Positions 35,547 through 46,425 of a stretch of DNA of 64,000 bases are shown in pieces. Position 1 is the first letter of the stretch; each line of letters starts with the position of its first letter. The notes below the pieces were generated by a model. That model was not told where the DNA came from. It saw only the letters and a program-made list of their open reading frames with translations, and made no database searches. The translations under genes and the position numbers were made by a program. Source of the DNA: Coriaria nepalensis (lineage: Eukaryota; Streptophyta; Magnoliopsida; Cucurbitales; Coriariaceae); the NCBI GenBank assembly GCA_027186245.1, contig CP114497.1:9803501-9867500 (forward strand), in the 5' to 3' direction.

Positions 35547-38038
35547 ATGCTATTGTTGCCGCCGCCATTTTCGACTCGTTACCCTTCAGTTAAATTCAGT
35601 TATCCAATTCTCTTCCGCCACAACTACCACCACCACCACCATCTTGTTCCCCAACTACCTTTTCCACTCACAACCGCCGCTTCAACTGCCGATACCACCA
35701 CCACCTCTGCTGAAATTTACTTCTCTTCTGCTAAACCAATCGAAGTCGACGAGAACGATATCGTTTCTCTCCAAAACTGCCGGTACAACTTCACTCCCCT
35801 CCTCACCTACCTCTTCAAATCCTCGACAGTGAGCATAATCGCCGTAAACTCTGACTCCAGGTCGGATTCGGATTTCGACTCGGACCAACCTTCTCCGACA
35901 TCACTCCACCCGATTGAGTTCCAGATGGCCGAGTCTTACCGGGCCGTGCCCCCTCCACTCTGGCTCTCCCTTCTGAAATCTCTCTGCTCCTTCTCATCCT
36001 CCTCCTCTATAGGACTAGCATACGCCGTCGTTTCCTGGCTCCAGAGGCATAAACTCTGTTTCTCTTACAAATTGCTCTACTCAATTCTCATTCACGCACT
36101 CGGCCGCTCGGAGAAGCTCTATGAAGCTTTCTTACTCTCGCAGAGACAAACCCTAACTCCTCTAACTTACAACGCGCTTATCGGAGCTTGTACTTGTAAC
36201 AATGACCTAGAGAAGGCACTCAGCTTGATGTCTAGGATGCGTCAAGATGGTTTCCATTCCGATTTCGTGAATTACAGTTTGATAATTCAATCTCTTACAC
36301 GCACGAACAAGATTGATCTTCCAATCTTACAGAAACTTTTCGCAGAGATTGAATCAGATAAGATTGAGCTGGATGGACAACTCCTGAATGATATAATTGT
36401 TTTGTTTTGCGAAAGCTGGTGATCCGAGCCGTGCTATGTACTTCCTAGACATGGTTCAGGCCAGTGGGCTGAGTCCTAAAACTGCAACTTTTGTGGCGGT
36501 TCTATCTGCATTAGGAAATTCCGGCAGGACAGTTGAAGCTGAGGCGACTTTTGTCGAAATGAAAGAAGGTGGATTAGAACCAAGGACTAGAGCTTATAAC
36601 GCACTCCTTAAGGGATATGTAAGAAGCGGTTCATTGAAAGATGCAGAATCAATAGTTTCACAGATGGAGAAGGCCGGAGTATCGCCAGATGAGCATACTT
36701 ATAGTCTTCTTATCGATGCTTATGTGAATGCAGGTAGGTGGGAAAGTGCTAGAATTGTGCTTAAAGAAATTGAAGCTAGAAATGTGCAGCTTAATTCCTT
36801 TGTGTTTAGTAGGATTCTAGCTGGTTATAGGGACAGAGGAGAATGGCAAAAGACATTTCAAGTCTTGAGAGAAATGAAGAATAGTGGGGTTAAACCCAAT
36901 AGGCATTTTTACAATGTTGTGATTGATACTTTTGGCAAGTTTAATTGTCTTGATCATGCCATGGAAACATTTGAGCGTATGCTGTCTGAAGGGATTGAGC
37001 CAGACACTGTTACATGGAATACGCTTATAGATTGTCATTGCAAGGCGGGCCACCACAATAGGGCGGAAGAATTGTTTGAGGAAATGCATGAAAGTGGTTG
37101 CTCTCCATGTGCTACGACTTATAATATTATGATTAATTCGTTTGGAGAGCAGGAAAAGTGGGAAGAAGTGAAAGGCTTGTTAGGGAAGATGCAGGGTCAG
37201 GGTTTACTTCTTAATGTAGTAACATACACTACTCTTGTCGATATATATGGGAGGTCGGGAAGATTTAATGATGCCATTGAGTGCTTGGAGGTGGTGAAGT
37301 CTGCTGGGTTGAAGCCATCTTCCACGATGTATAATGCTTTGATTAATGCTTATGCACAGAGGGTATGCTTCCACATTAATACATATTCAATTATTTAATT
37401 AATTAAGTACGCTTTGATTGATTAATGCTAATAATCAATTCCTGCTTCTCATGAATGGAACTCTTCCTCAGCATGTATGTGATATGCATCTATTTCAATA
37501 ATTGACAGGGTTTGTCAGAGCATGCAGTAAATGCATTCAGGGTTATGAGAGCAGATGGTCTAAAGCCCAGTCTTTTAGCTCTAAATTCATTGATTAATGC
37601 ATTTGGTGAGGATAGAAGGGATGGGGAAGCCTTTGCAGTCCTGCAATACATGAAGGAAAACGTAGGCTTAATGTATTTGAAGTGATAACTTCATTTTGTT
37701 CTGTGTACATTAATCTCCAATGTTCATTGGGCTCCCTTTTATCTGCAGGATGTGAAACCTGACGTGGTCGCATATACTACACTCATGAAAGCTCTGATCC
37801 CGCGTCGATAAATTTAAAGAGGTATTTATGTTTTTTTGCTGACAACTTGCTACCCATGTACTCTGCCTTTTGCTGGTTTCTTAATCTTGTTGGACTGAAA
37901 ACATGGTTTTGTTGTCGTTGTTTCAGGTTCCAGCTGTGTATGAAGAGATGATTTTTGTCTGGGTGCACTCCAGATAGGAAAGCAAGGTCAATGTTGCGGC
38001 CTGCCCTGAGATATATGAAACACACACTAAAATCATAA
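35547..38038 (+). CDS. CRP1: CRP1-type chloroplast PPR protein (At5g42310-like), reading frame interrupted three times
   Basis: Exons 35547-37362, 37509-37661, 37749-37821 and 37927-38038. [12 protein letters not shown] starts a Ser/Thr-rich chloroplast transit peptide. About a dozen PPR motifs follow, for example [71 protein letters not shown] and [16 protein letters not shown]. Maize CRP1 processes petB/petD transcripts and activates petA and psaC translation. Three single-base insertions break the frame: in TTTT at 36405-36408 (IIVLF / [10 protein letters not shown]), in CCC at 37799-37801 (ALI / RVDKFKE) and in TTTTT at 37952-37956 (EEMI / [13 protein letters not shown]). Everything else looks under selection, including splice sites and the stop at 38036-38038. 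The frame breaks are either assembly errors or recent loss. The gene is usually single-copy. Confidence 0.75.
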
Positions 38039-38532
38039 TCAGCTTGCATTGCCCATACAGCCAATACATACTGAAGGGTTTGCAGGAAAGTTTGAAACAA
38101 GCCGAGTTGTCTCATTGTGACCATAGAAAGAATCCCGGAACACAACGTAACTATCACAGTTCTAAAGTATATCAGTATCGATTGATGCTTCATTCTGTAA
38201 GGAAAAATGAGCCCTTATATGGAATTACTTCTGTTTCCAATTGAAGATTGATAAAGCGATAGTTATTATTATTGTCATTGACTGATTTAACAAGGTTATC
38301 CTGTACCTCGTAGGGTTAATGCATACTTGTTATTCATCTAGAAGAGAACAAAAATGTCCTCTCCTGTTGTTGTCAAAAGTGAGAAATGGCAACATTATCA
38401 AGACAAATTTTTCTATATTTATACTCATTGAAAATCAGGAATCGTAGCATCCACCTTTTTCTAAAAAATCTCCCATATCATCCTATACCATCTAAAGTGC
38501 TACAACAGAGACGGGGAAAGAAACAAAAATAA
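38039..38532. other. Convergent 3' flanks of the PPR and carboxypeptidase genes
   Basis: Two genes end towards each other here. No gene or strong terminator signature beyond AATAAA-like words was identified. Confidence 0.4.
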
Positions 38533-41503
38533 TTATACAGGAATGGCAGAAACGATTTGTCCACTCCACTTCCTTTTTGAAATTCTAGAACAAAACATGA
38601 ACATCAAAAGTACTGAGGATAATAAAAATAACCTAAAATAAGTTCTTATCTCCTGCATTCCTAGATCCAGCACCTCTCTCTTCTTTCCATATCTACTACT
38701 TCTCTCAATCAAGTACCCTTCAAGATACTCGTCTATTGATACCCACTTATCAAACTTTGCCGTTGTAGCGTTTGAATTAATCTCCCCAACTTTCTCTGGA
38801 CCCAATCTGAAAATTGTGAAAAACGCAGCTGACCAATCATTAAGTACTCTCTGCAAAGCAAAAAGAAAAATGGATGAGAGATCATTATTTCTCTGTCAAA
38901 CGACAGGAACCAGAAGATTTGAAAGACTAGATGAGGAAGCCTCGTTAAAAGTGATGTAGCATACATTAAAAGTGTTGAGATCAATGGGGTTGAACATTTT
39001 GAAGCAATCTTTTGAGGAGGCCTCTGTATCTCCATATATCTGCCATTCCGGTGACAAAAGATTATTAAAACATTGACGCAAAATTATTCTGAACAATAAA
39101 AACAAACAAGAGTTGAGGTTTGACAAACCTCAAATGTGAAAGCCATAGGCACCCGTAAAATATCGTACATGTAATCTGTTGCTGTCCCATGAGCCAGATA
39201 CCTGAAAATGCAGACAAAACTGAAGGCTTATGAAAAGATTAACAGCAAATCACTCACTCTGACCTTAACGATAAGCAAATGTAATATTGTGATTGGCTTC
39301 TAAGGGTTAGTTTTTCTTTGAACTATAATAAGTTATTACAGTTAGCAGTCCTAACCCCACAGAACCTCCACCAGAACCAATCATGCAATGCTTCTGGCAA
39401 TGAAGACGGTCCAATTCTTCAAGCAGCAACTTCATCCGGTGCGAGAAAGATCCATCAGGAGTTGTATTTTTATGGTCATATGGCATAAAAAGAGCCTAAA
39501 CGGACAAAATATCATCACATACAGAATATCAACCCCAGTTTACACGGAAAAACTTGAGGAGAAAAAAAAAAATAACAGATAAATAAATAAATCACTTCAA
39601 GTCACTTGTTCCTAAGAGAGACAAGAGAATATAAGGATCTTATAAGATCTTGTTCTGCTAACAAGCAGTAGTCAGGTCATAACAGATTATTTATCATTTG
39701 GTTTACCAACAGGATGGATAATGAAGTTACCTCCATTCCGGAGTGCACATTGACCCATATGTGGGGATCAAATGACAAGGCGAGTTTCCGCATTATTTGT
39801 GTTTCCGGCTCACTAAACGGAGCACGTCCAGGATTTTCCTCATAGGGATCATAGTCCTACACTTGGAAACAAAAATAAAAGAAGAAACTTAGAATCTGAT
39901 TGATTGTGATATGCACTATTTGTGTAACAACGAAGGGAAACCTGCCATAACATACGGCTCTTCAAGAAAAAAGTTCAACTTTACAAGATTGGTTAAGCAT
40001 TTAAAATAGAAATGTCAAATATGCGGGGTAACAAATGATTCCATAACGATGCCTCAACAAAATAAATAGGCTTTCAAGTATCTTGGAATGTGGCCAACAC
40101 ACCTTCTCCTTTTTTCCCCAATCTACACTCCAATTCCTGTTGAGATCAACTCCTCTCCCTGCCACATTACATAAACAAGCGCATTTCAGCATCTATCCAA
40201 TATGCAATCCTATATGAATTTTGAATCATATAAATTAACTGCATTACCATTTCTCCTCTCACAAAGATCCCCTTCTTCAACAAGCTTGCGACCATTCAAG
40301 TTTTCCATTGGCACAACCTGACAAGGATCCTTACACGTGGTTAATTTAACGACTCCTGCACATTATACAAAATAATAATAATAAAAATAAATTAAATTAA
40401 ATGAATACAGCAGGCACCTTTATGACAAGCTTGTCAAGGGTGCTGTTTAAGGAAGCTCGATCCATATTGGGTAGAAATTGTTCTTCACTCAAGACAGAGA
40501 GAATCCGCAGAGCAAGTTCTGTTGTTATGAGTTCCCTTCCATGCTGCCCAAAACTCTGGAAGACAAGGAGGAATCATCTGTCAAGAACACCAGCAATTAC
40601 AGACTGTGACAATCTATTAGCTGGATGATAATAAAAAATTCAGAGCTAGGGTTTCCCAAAGTAGTCAAACTCTGACTTTAATCAGGAGAAAACAAAGGCA
40701 AACATGCTTCCTCTTTTCCTACATAAGCAGTTGGAAAAAATTGCAGTCCAATGCAATAGTCAAAAGATGAAAATTTGATTACGTGCCTAATACTCATTCC
40801 AACGACTAGAAATGGCCACAGAACTTACAAGAAGTATTCGAAACTTAGACCCGTCATCATTCTCTCTTTGTTTCCGGCAGTAAGTAACTATAGCGATCTC
40901 AGCATTATAACCCTTATTCCCAGCTTTAACTTTTTCAATCTGTTAAATAAAAAAGGAAAAAATCAAAAAAGCTTTTGAAAACATATAACCGAGGAGAAGA
41001 AAATCATGAAGACCGCAACTTACAGTGAGTTCATTAGGGTGACGATCTACCAAATCTTCAATCCTTTCCATCAAATCGACACTGAAAATCCCACGGAACA
41101 GACCGATAAAAAAAAATGCCGCTAAAATAACCGACTTGAAGAAAAGGAGGGTAGCTAATCTGAACTTCTTATCCCATAAACCAAAATGCCAAATAGCACG
41201 CAGAGATGAACAACGCTAATAGTATACCGATCAAAAGATAAACATGGCCGTGTCAAATATATGTTCGATTTCAAAGATTCAGACAATTAATTACAGATGA
41301 CAAAGATCATGGATTTCCTAACTGCCAATCCAAGGGAATCGTACAGGGAGAAAATGAAGAAACCTGGAATGGTATAGATCGCGGTTGATTTGAGCGAGTG
41401 AATGGTCAGTGAAATTAGCTTTGCCATGAATGACCAAGAAAGCAGAGAAGCAACAAAAGCTGAAGCAGAACAAACAGGATAGAGAAAGGAGACGACGATC
41501 CAT
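38533..41503 (-). CDS. M14 zinc carboxypeptidase-like protein (At5g42320-like), membrane-anchored
   Basis: Eleven exons: 41503-41364, 41081-41024, 40939-40829, 40555-40418, 40317-40248, 40158-40103, 39856-39731, 39495-39356, 39201-39129, 39039-38965, 38850-38533. Phases agree and give 434 residues. An N-terminal hydrophobic stretch (LLSLSCLFCFSFCCFSAFLV) is a signal peptide or anchor. The M14 zinc site is SFGQHGRE (His ~108, Glu ~111) and the third ligand His is in VNVHSGME (~229). RGVDLNRNW holds the substrate-binding Asn-Arg pair, and the catalytic Glu is in AFTFE (~304). A C-terminal hydrophobic helix (TYFRLFLLSSVLLMFMFCS) ends in a short basic tail. Such enzymes trim C-terminal residues; related SOL1 acts on CLE peptides. 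The exact substrate is unknown. The gene is head to head with the one at 42134. Confidence 0.92.
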
Positions 41504-42133
41504 CCCGTAAACTACGATCTCCTTTTTCTCTCTTGCCTCTCTTTCCCCCTTCCTATTTTGCTCTCTACCTCTTTTCGTTGTATTCCATTTTTTCGCTGCA
41601 ACGTCATGCCTGATGCTCGACGGTTGAATTAAATACGTAATATAAATTATAATCCCATAATTATCCACGTTCGACGGTCTCGATTGAAGTTAGGAAAAGA
41701 TTTTTGCGCGGGCCCACCAGGATTTTGCAATCGAGCAAAATGGTACCAAAAGCCCAAAGGTACCGGTAAGGTCGATCGACATGCCGACTTTGGAACATTA
41801 TATTTTTTCCTCGTAATCACGTCATGTCGTTCCCGATTCAACACGTATACATATATATAATCCATAAAAGGAAATATACTATTACACCCAATCCATTGCA
41901 TAATGGTGGATGTGAGAACGCATCTGGACCGTTGATACCAATATGACCGTTGCGGACGGCGGACGCTCCTCTTTCAAATTAAATACCATGTCTGTCTCTT
42001 TCCTAATACAAACCAAAACCAATTCACAGATTCCGATACAAATACAGTTCAAAAGAGAGAAAAGGCTCTCCTTCTCTCATAAGCATCAACAAAAAATCAC
42101 CCAAATCTGCAATTTCCTTTGAAACATTCATCA
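41504..42133. promoter_or_regulatory. Shared upstream region of the carboxypeptidase and the 210-residue gene
   Basis: 630 bases between divergent start codons. It contains GGGCCC/TGGGCC-type words near 41710. AT-rich with no other gene. Confidence 0.35.
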
Positions 42134-42277
42134 ATGTCGAAGATGAAACTAGATCGCCGTTCTCCACTCGCCAAACCACCTGTCCGGCTTAGAGCTCGCC
42201 GTGTCGTCCAACAAAATTCAGCCTCTTTGCAGACCCCGCATGGTATGTTCCAACAAAGAGGGCTCCGATCTTCACCG

Positions 42278-42316
<39 letters not shown>

Positions 42317-42880
42317 TTCTAGATGTAAAGTTTGTTGATTTTCTTTCTGGTTTCAGGTTCTTTAACGAAATCTCAGAAATTGAACCGCTCTTGGGGAATG
42401 GAAAAACCGGAAGTTCGTCCGGAATACCACACGATTTCCTGCGAGCTACGAGCCTTGGCCAAGATGGTTCGAACAGAAATTGGGAACGGAGGATCTGAAA
42501 ATCCAGGGTTTGCTAATAATAACTCTTCAATCTGCGCGAATAAAAGTCCCCTTTTTGAAAGGGGAAGGCTTTATGAAGAGTATTCTGCGAGGAGGAATGA
42601 GAGCCTTAAGAGGAAGAAGAGTGAAATCGGAACTGCCGGAAAGGGAGCTAGTGGGTACAATCTAGGAGTGACAGTTGAATCTGCAAAAAGGAACAGTAGC
42701 AAGAAGATTGGGAGCGTGATGAAGTCGGTTACTGCTGCGTATTCTGTGGAGGCGACTCCAAGGTATATGTTAAGGAGCATGACCAAAGATAACAAGAAGC
42801 CCCCTCTGCCTATCAATCTTGACAGATCTGTGCTTGCTGGAGAAAGAAAGATGGCAATTCGAAGAGTTAGGAGAATCTGA
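42134..42880 (+). CDS. Basic plant-specific protein, function unknown (At1g13360-like)
   Basis: Two exons, 42134-42242 and 42357-42880, give 210 residues. The product is Arg/Lys-rich and mostly disordered. The start MSKMKLDRRSPLAKPPVRLRARR resembles At1g13360/At3g25870-type proteins. The conserved block is KPEVRPEYHTISCELRALAKMV, followed by SPLFERGRLYEEYSARRNE, which is likely helical. The C-terminus ends RKMAIRRVRRI. Nuclear location is likely from charge, but not shown. I know of no demonstrated function. The intron carries an ATT microsatellite (42279-42317). Confidence 0.75.
42279..42317. repeat. ATT trinucleotide repeat in an intron
   Basis: About 12 ATT units inside the intron of the 210-residue gene. 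Confidence 0.85.
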
Positions 42881-43247
42881 ATGAATGTTACAGGTCAAAT
42901 TTAGATTAGAGAGGGGTTATTGGTGAAGTTGGTTAGTTTGATTTTGATTATATGCAGCGAAACTAGACTTCATGCAAGCCTTTTATTTCAACTCCTGTGA
43001 CTTGTATTGTAAATGTTTTGTTTTGGTGGTTGTAAGGTTTTTCTGTTTTCAAAAGCCTGATCAAGTTTCATTTTACATTTCATATCTTCATCTTTCTTTT
43101 TGTTTTCACTATGATCATAGTAAGACCTATTTATTCATATATACAACCGCCCTTTGTGTTTGTGGATTAAGATCTCTTACACATGACTGGCTTACTGGCA
43201 AACTAGTACCAACTTACTAACAAGCATACATGCTAAACTCTTATGTA

Positions 43248-43787
43248 TTTACAGAAATGGCAGATTCTTCTTAGTCATCTGAGGATCGTCGTCGTCTTCT
43301 TCCACCTTGCTTGCACCAATTCCACTTTCGATATCTTTAGACTCTTCAAGCTTCTTCTCCTCTACTTGCATTCCCGTGCCTTAGGCTCTTGTTGCTACTG
43401 CCTCCTTAACGCTGACAATGTTGCTATTTCGCTCCTCTTGACTTTCATTTCACTCTATAATAAACAACACAGGTCTGAGATGGTGAGAGTAGTTTGGAAG
43501 AATTCGGCCGATTGTTGAAATTTGTTTCAGGCACTCCTGGAATTTCTTCAGGGGATGTGAAATGGTCAGAGCATCATGCCCCACGTGCCAGTAGAGGAAA
43601 ATAGTGTGTTTACACAAGGTTTATTACAATGACTCAAATAAAACCAATAGTTAGAAATCAGTATGTTCTCTCTTACTCTTCCTCGTCCGCCAAATTCCCA
43701 ACCATCGCTGTCTAGTGCAACTCTGTACTTCCCAGGCAAGTCGCACCCTACCAGACTTTGTATCTGTATTTCGATATCATAAGCCAC
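43248..43787 (-). pseudogene. Orphan C-terminus of a class I starch-branching enzyme (SBEI)
   Basis: On the minus strand, DLPGKYRVALDSDGWEFGGRGRV (43730-43680 region) is followed after an intron-like gap by HFTSPEEIPGVPETNFNNR and SSKLLSPSQTCVVYYRV. This is the C-terminal beta domain of SBEI, which makes alpha-1,6 branches in starch. Between the parts, a GHDA text is followed by a two-base insertion before DHFTSP, and the acceptor AG is not present. Past VVYYRVK a stop occurs. An acidic, Glu/Asp-rich tail in a shifted frame (EEKKLEESKDIESG, then EEDDDDPQM) runs to 43248. No catalytic (beta/alpha)8 barrel or N-terminal part is found upstream, to 44645. The fragment is therefore a relic, probably of a partial duplication. 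Confidence 0.8.
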
Positions 43788-44645
43788 TCATAAAATTCAA
43801 AGCAGTACACACAAACTATGTTATCCTCGTGGCTGCAATCCACTCAAGATAAAACCTCGTTCATTAATATGCTGTGTCCAAACAATAATATAACTTGTTG
43901 AAAGAATTTGGCCGAAGAAGATGTATTATTATTAACAAACGAAGCAAACACCATAGAATCTCAGTTTCAGATCAATCTAATCTCTAAGAGAGAAGACTAA
44001 GACTGAAATGGGAATCTGATTTACGCTTGAGAAATCCCTGCAACTAGTTCTTGAGGAAAGTGATAAAGATACAAGTCCAAGTTTGGGAAGAACCACAGAA
44101 CCCATCATCTTCCCCTTTCCAAATCCACTAGCCTTTCTAGCACATTCAGCTCTTATTAGTGTCCCTAATAAGAGCTGAAAATTTGATCGTAATTATTTCG
44201 ATCGTTGATGTTTTCCGACTTGGGTTCTGATTCGTTTGGGCCCACGGTAGGAAATTAGAACTGTAAATTACTCCGAGATCCATAAGGTCTGTCTAAATTG
44301 TATTTCACACCCCCGTATCAATTGTAATTTTCGTTACTTTAGAGAGGCAAATGTATTTTTGCCGGGAAAAAAACAAACGAACACTGTACACATGGACATA
44401 TCAGGCGTTAACTTTTAAAATCATCTAGAATCGAAAAGACAGGTGATCGTATTACGAAACAGTCCAATAATTTTTCTAAATTCACTAAACTACCCTGATC
44501 ATCAAGAGTATCTCCACGACGACGTTTTTGGATACTGCAAATTACACGAGCGCGCCATTAATATTGGAAAAATGGGTGGTAAAATATTTTTAGGGTTTAG
44601 GTGAGAGAGAAGGAAGTTCCGACTTTCCGATTGTGAGAGGAAGCC
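43788..44645. other. Intergenic: upstream of SmD3
   Basis: A pair of words TAATAAGAGCTGAAA and AGCTCTTATTAG near 44150-44180 forms a small inverted repeat. Otherwise AT-rich and without a gene. The SmD3 leader begins near 44600. Confidence 0.45.
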
Positions 44646-45890
44646 ATGAGCAGGAGCTTGGGAATACCGGTGAAGCTACTACACGAGGCGTCAGGGCATG
44701 TGGTGTCTGTTGAGCTGAAAAGCGGTGAGCTTTACAGAGGAAGCATGCTCGAGTGTGAGGACAACTGGAACTGCCAGCTCGAGAACATCACCTACACTGC
44801 GAGGGTATGATTCCATCTTTCTCATTTTCTTAGTCGTTATGCTTATTTGATACTTTGATTCTAAACATGGGAGTTCATCTGGTTCTGAATAGTGTGATAT
44901 TGATTGGTCATAGCGATCTTTAGGAGCGGGAACTAAAAGATCTCGACGATTCTTAAATCCCTAGATTAAATTCACTTACATTGTAGTCTACTAATGATCA
45001 TTCCAGTCTTTCTTATATCATTCCACTACTAAGTTCTCACTCTTTGTTTAAATGCCTATCGATGACATTTAAAGTAGCATGAAGCTACAATCGTTTAAGA
45101 GATTCGAGTTTCCTCTTTTCAAGATTGTGAACACAACAGTGGTTTGTGCTGATTGTGGATTTAAGAAAATTCATCAACTTGCTTTGTATAATCAGATCTT
45201 AAGGTCCGATGTTTCATGTGAAGTAGGTTGAATATTTCTTGTTAAGAGTTTCTGTAAAAATCAATACTTTGTTTCTGTAGAAATCTACAGTTACATGACT
45301 TGGGCTAATTTCTGTCACAGGATGGGAAGGTCTCACAGCTTGAGCATGTGTTTATTCGAGGCAGTAAAGTCAGGTACTTACCTCGTATAGCTGTGTGTGA
45401 TCCTGAGTTCATATTCTATGTTGGATACATCTGTTGTGTGTTATTTTCATTGGATCTGAATAATTTGGTGAACTTCTGCAATAGGTTTATGGTCATACCA
45501 GATATGCTGAAGAATGCTCCAATGTTCAGGCGTCTCGATGCTAGAGTCAAGGTATTTTTTTATAGAATTTTTTATTTATTTATTTGGTTCTTTTCAAGTG
45601 TGTAAATTTTGAGAAGAGGTTCATGCTCATTTGTTTTATATACTTAACCTCCGCTTTATGAACTTCTTGAAGGGTAAGGGTGCATCACTCGGAGTTGGCA
45701 GGGGTAGGGCTGTGGCAATGCGGGCTAAAGTAAGTTGCCATACATATTTGTGTAATTTTGCCATACATATATGAACATGGACCAACCTTGGAATTGGATT
45801 GTGTTATGATGTCTTGTCGTGCAGGCTCAAGCTGCTGGTCGTGGAACTACACCTGTTACTGGTAGGGGTGCTGTTCCTGTTCGGAGGTGA
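44646..45890 (+). CDS. SMD3: Small nuclear ribonucleoprotein SmD3
   Basis: Five exons (44646-44804, 45321-45373, 45485-45551, 45673-45729, 45825-45890) encode 133 residues. SmD3 is one of seven Sm proteins in the ring around U1, U2, U4 and U5 snRNA. The Sm fold is evident: SLGIPVKLLHEASGHVVSVE, then GELYRGSMLECEDNWNCQLE (Sm1), then LEHVFIRGSKVRFMVIPDML (Sm2). The C-terminus is rich in Arg-Gly pairs (GVGRGRAV, AGRGTTP, TGRGAVPVRR), the usual target of PRMT5 methylation. Length fits plant SmD3. It converges on the B2 cyclin. Confidence 0.97.
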
Positions 45891-46425
45891 TCAACAGTCC
45901 AGCTTCAAACGTCGTTAGTGTCCAGAATGATGTTTGATGTTGTTAGTTTGTAATCGTTTCTTGATTTTTTCTTTTTTAAATACTGTGAAAGAATGGAAAA
46001 GGTTGGTATCCTCTGTTCTTTATTAGAAATTAGTGTAAAAGGGAAAATCTTCTAATTGGTATGATTATAATTTCTTTTTAGATGTTAGTTTGGATATGTT
46101 GATTAGGATCAGTCGTGCACACTCTGGCCGAACACTGGAGTTTCCCCCTCCACCCCTAAATCGGTTGCCAATTGGAGGGAGAAGGATTTGAGAGAGAAAG
46201 AGTATGAACTCTACAACAATCACATAACATATTGTCAAAATGAGTTGTGTTCAATTTATCCCCTCAAAAAGTGAAAATCATTCACCTACTGCAGATGTCT
46301 AAGACTCATTTGTACTAGTTGAATCTCAAAACAAGAGTAATTCTGTCATTTGCTACTATCAGGAAAAAGTGTTCAGGACCTAGGTAGAAGGCAACTTGCG
46401 TTGCTCAATGATACTCCATTGAAAA
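45891..46425. other. Convergent 3' flanks of SmD3 and the cyclin
   Basis: Spacer between two convergent genes. No other feature seen. Confidence 0.4.
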
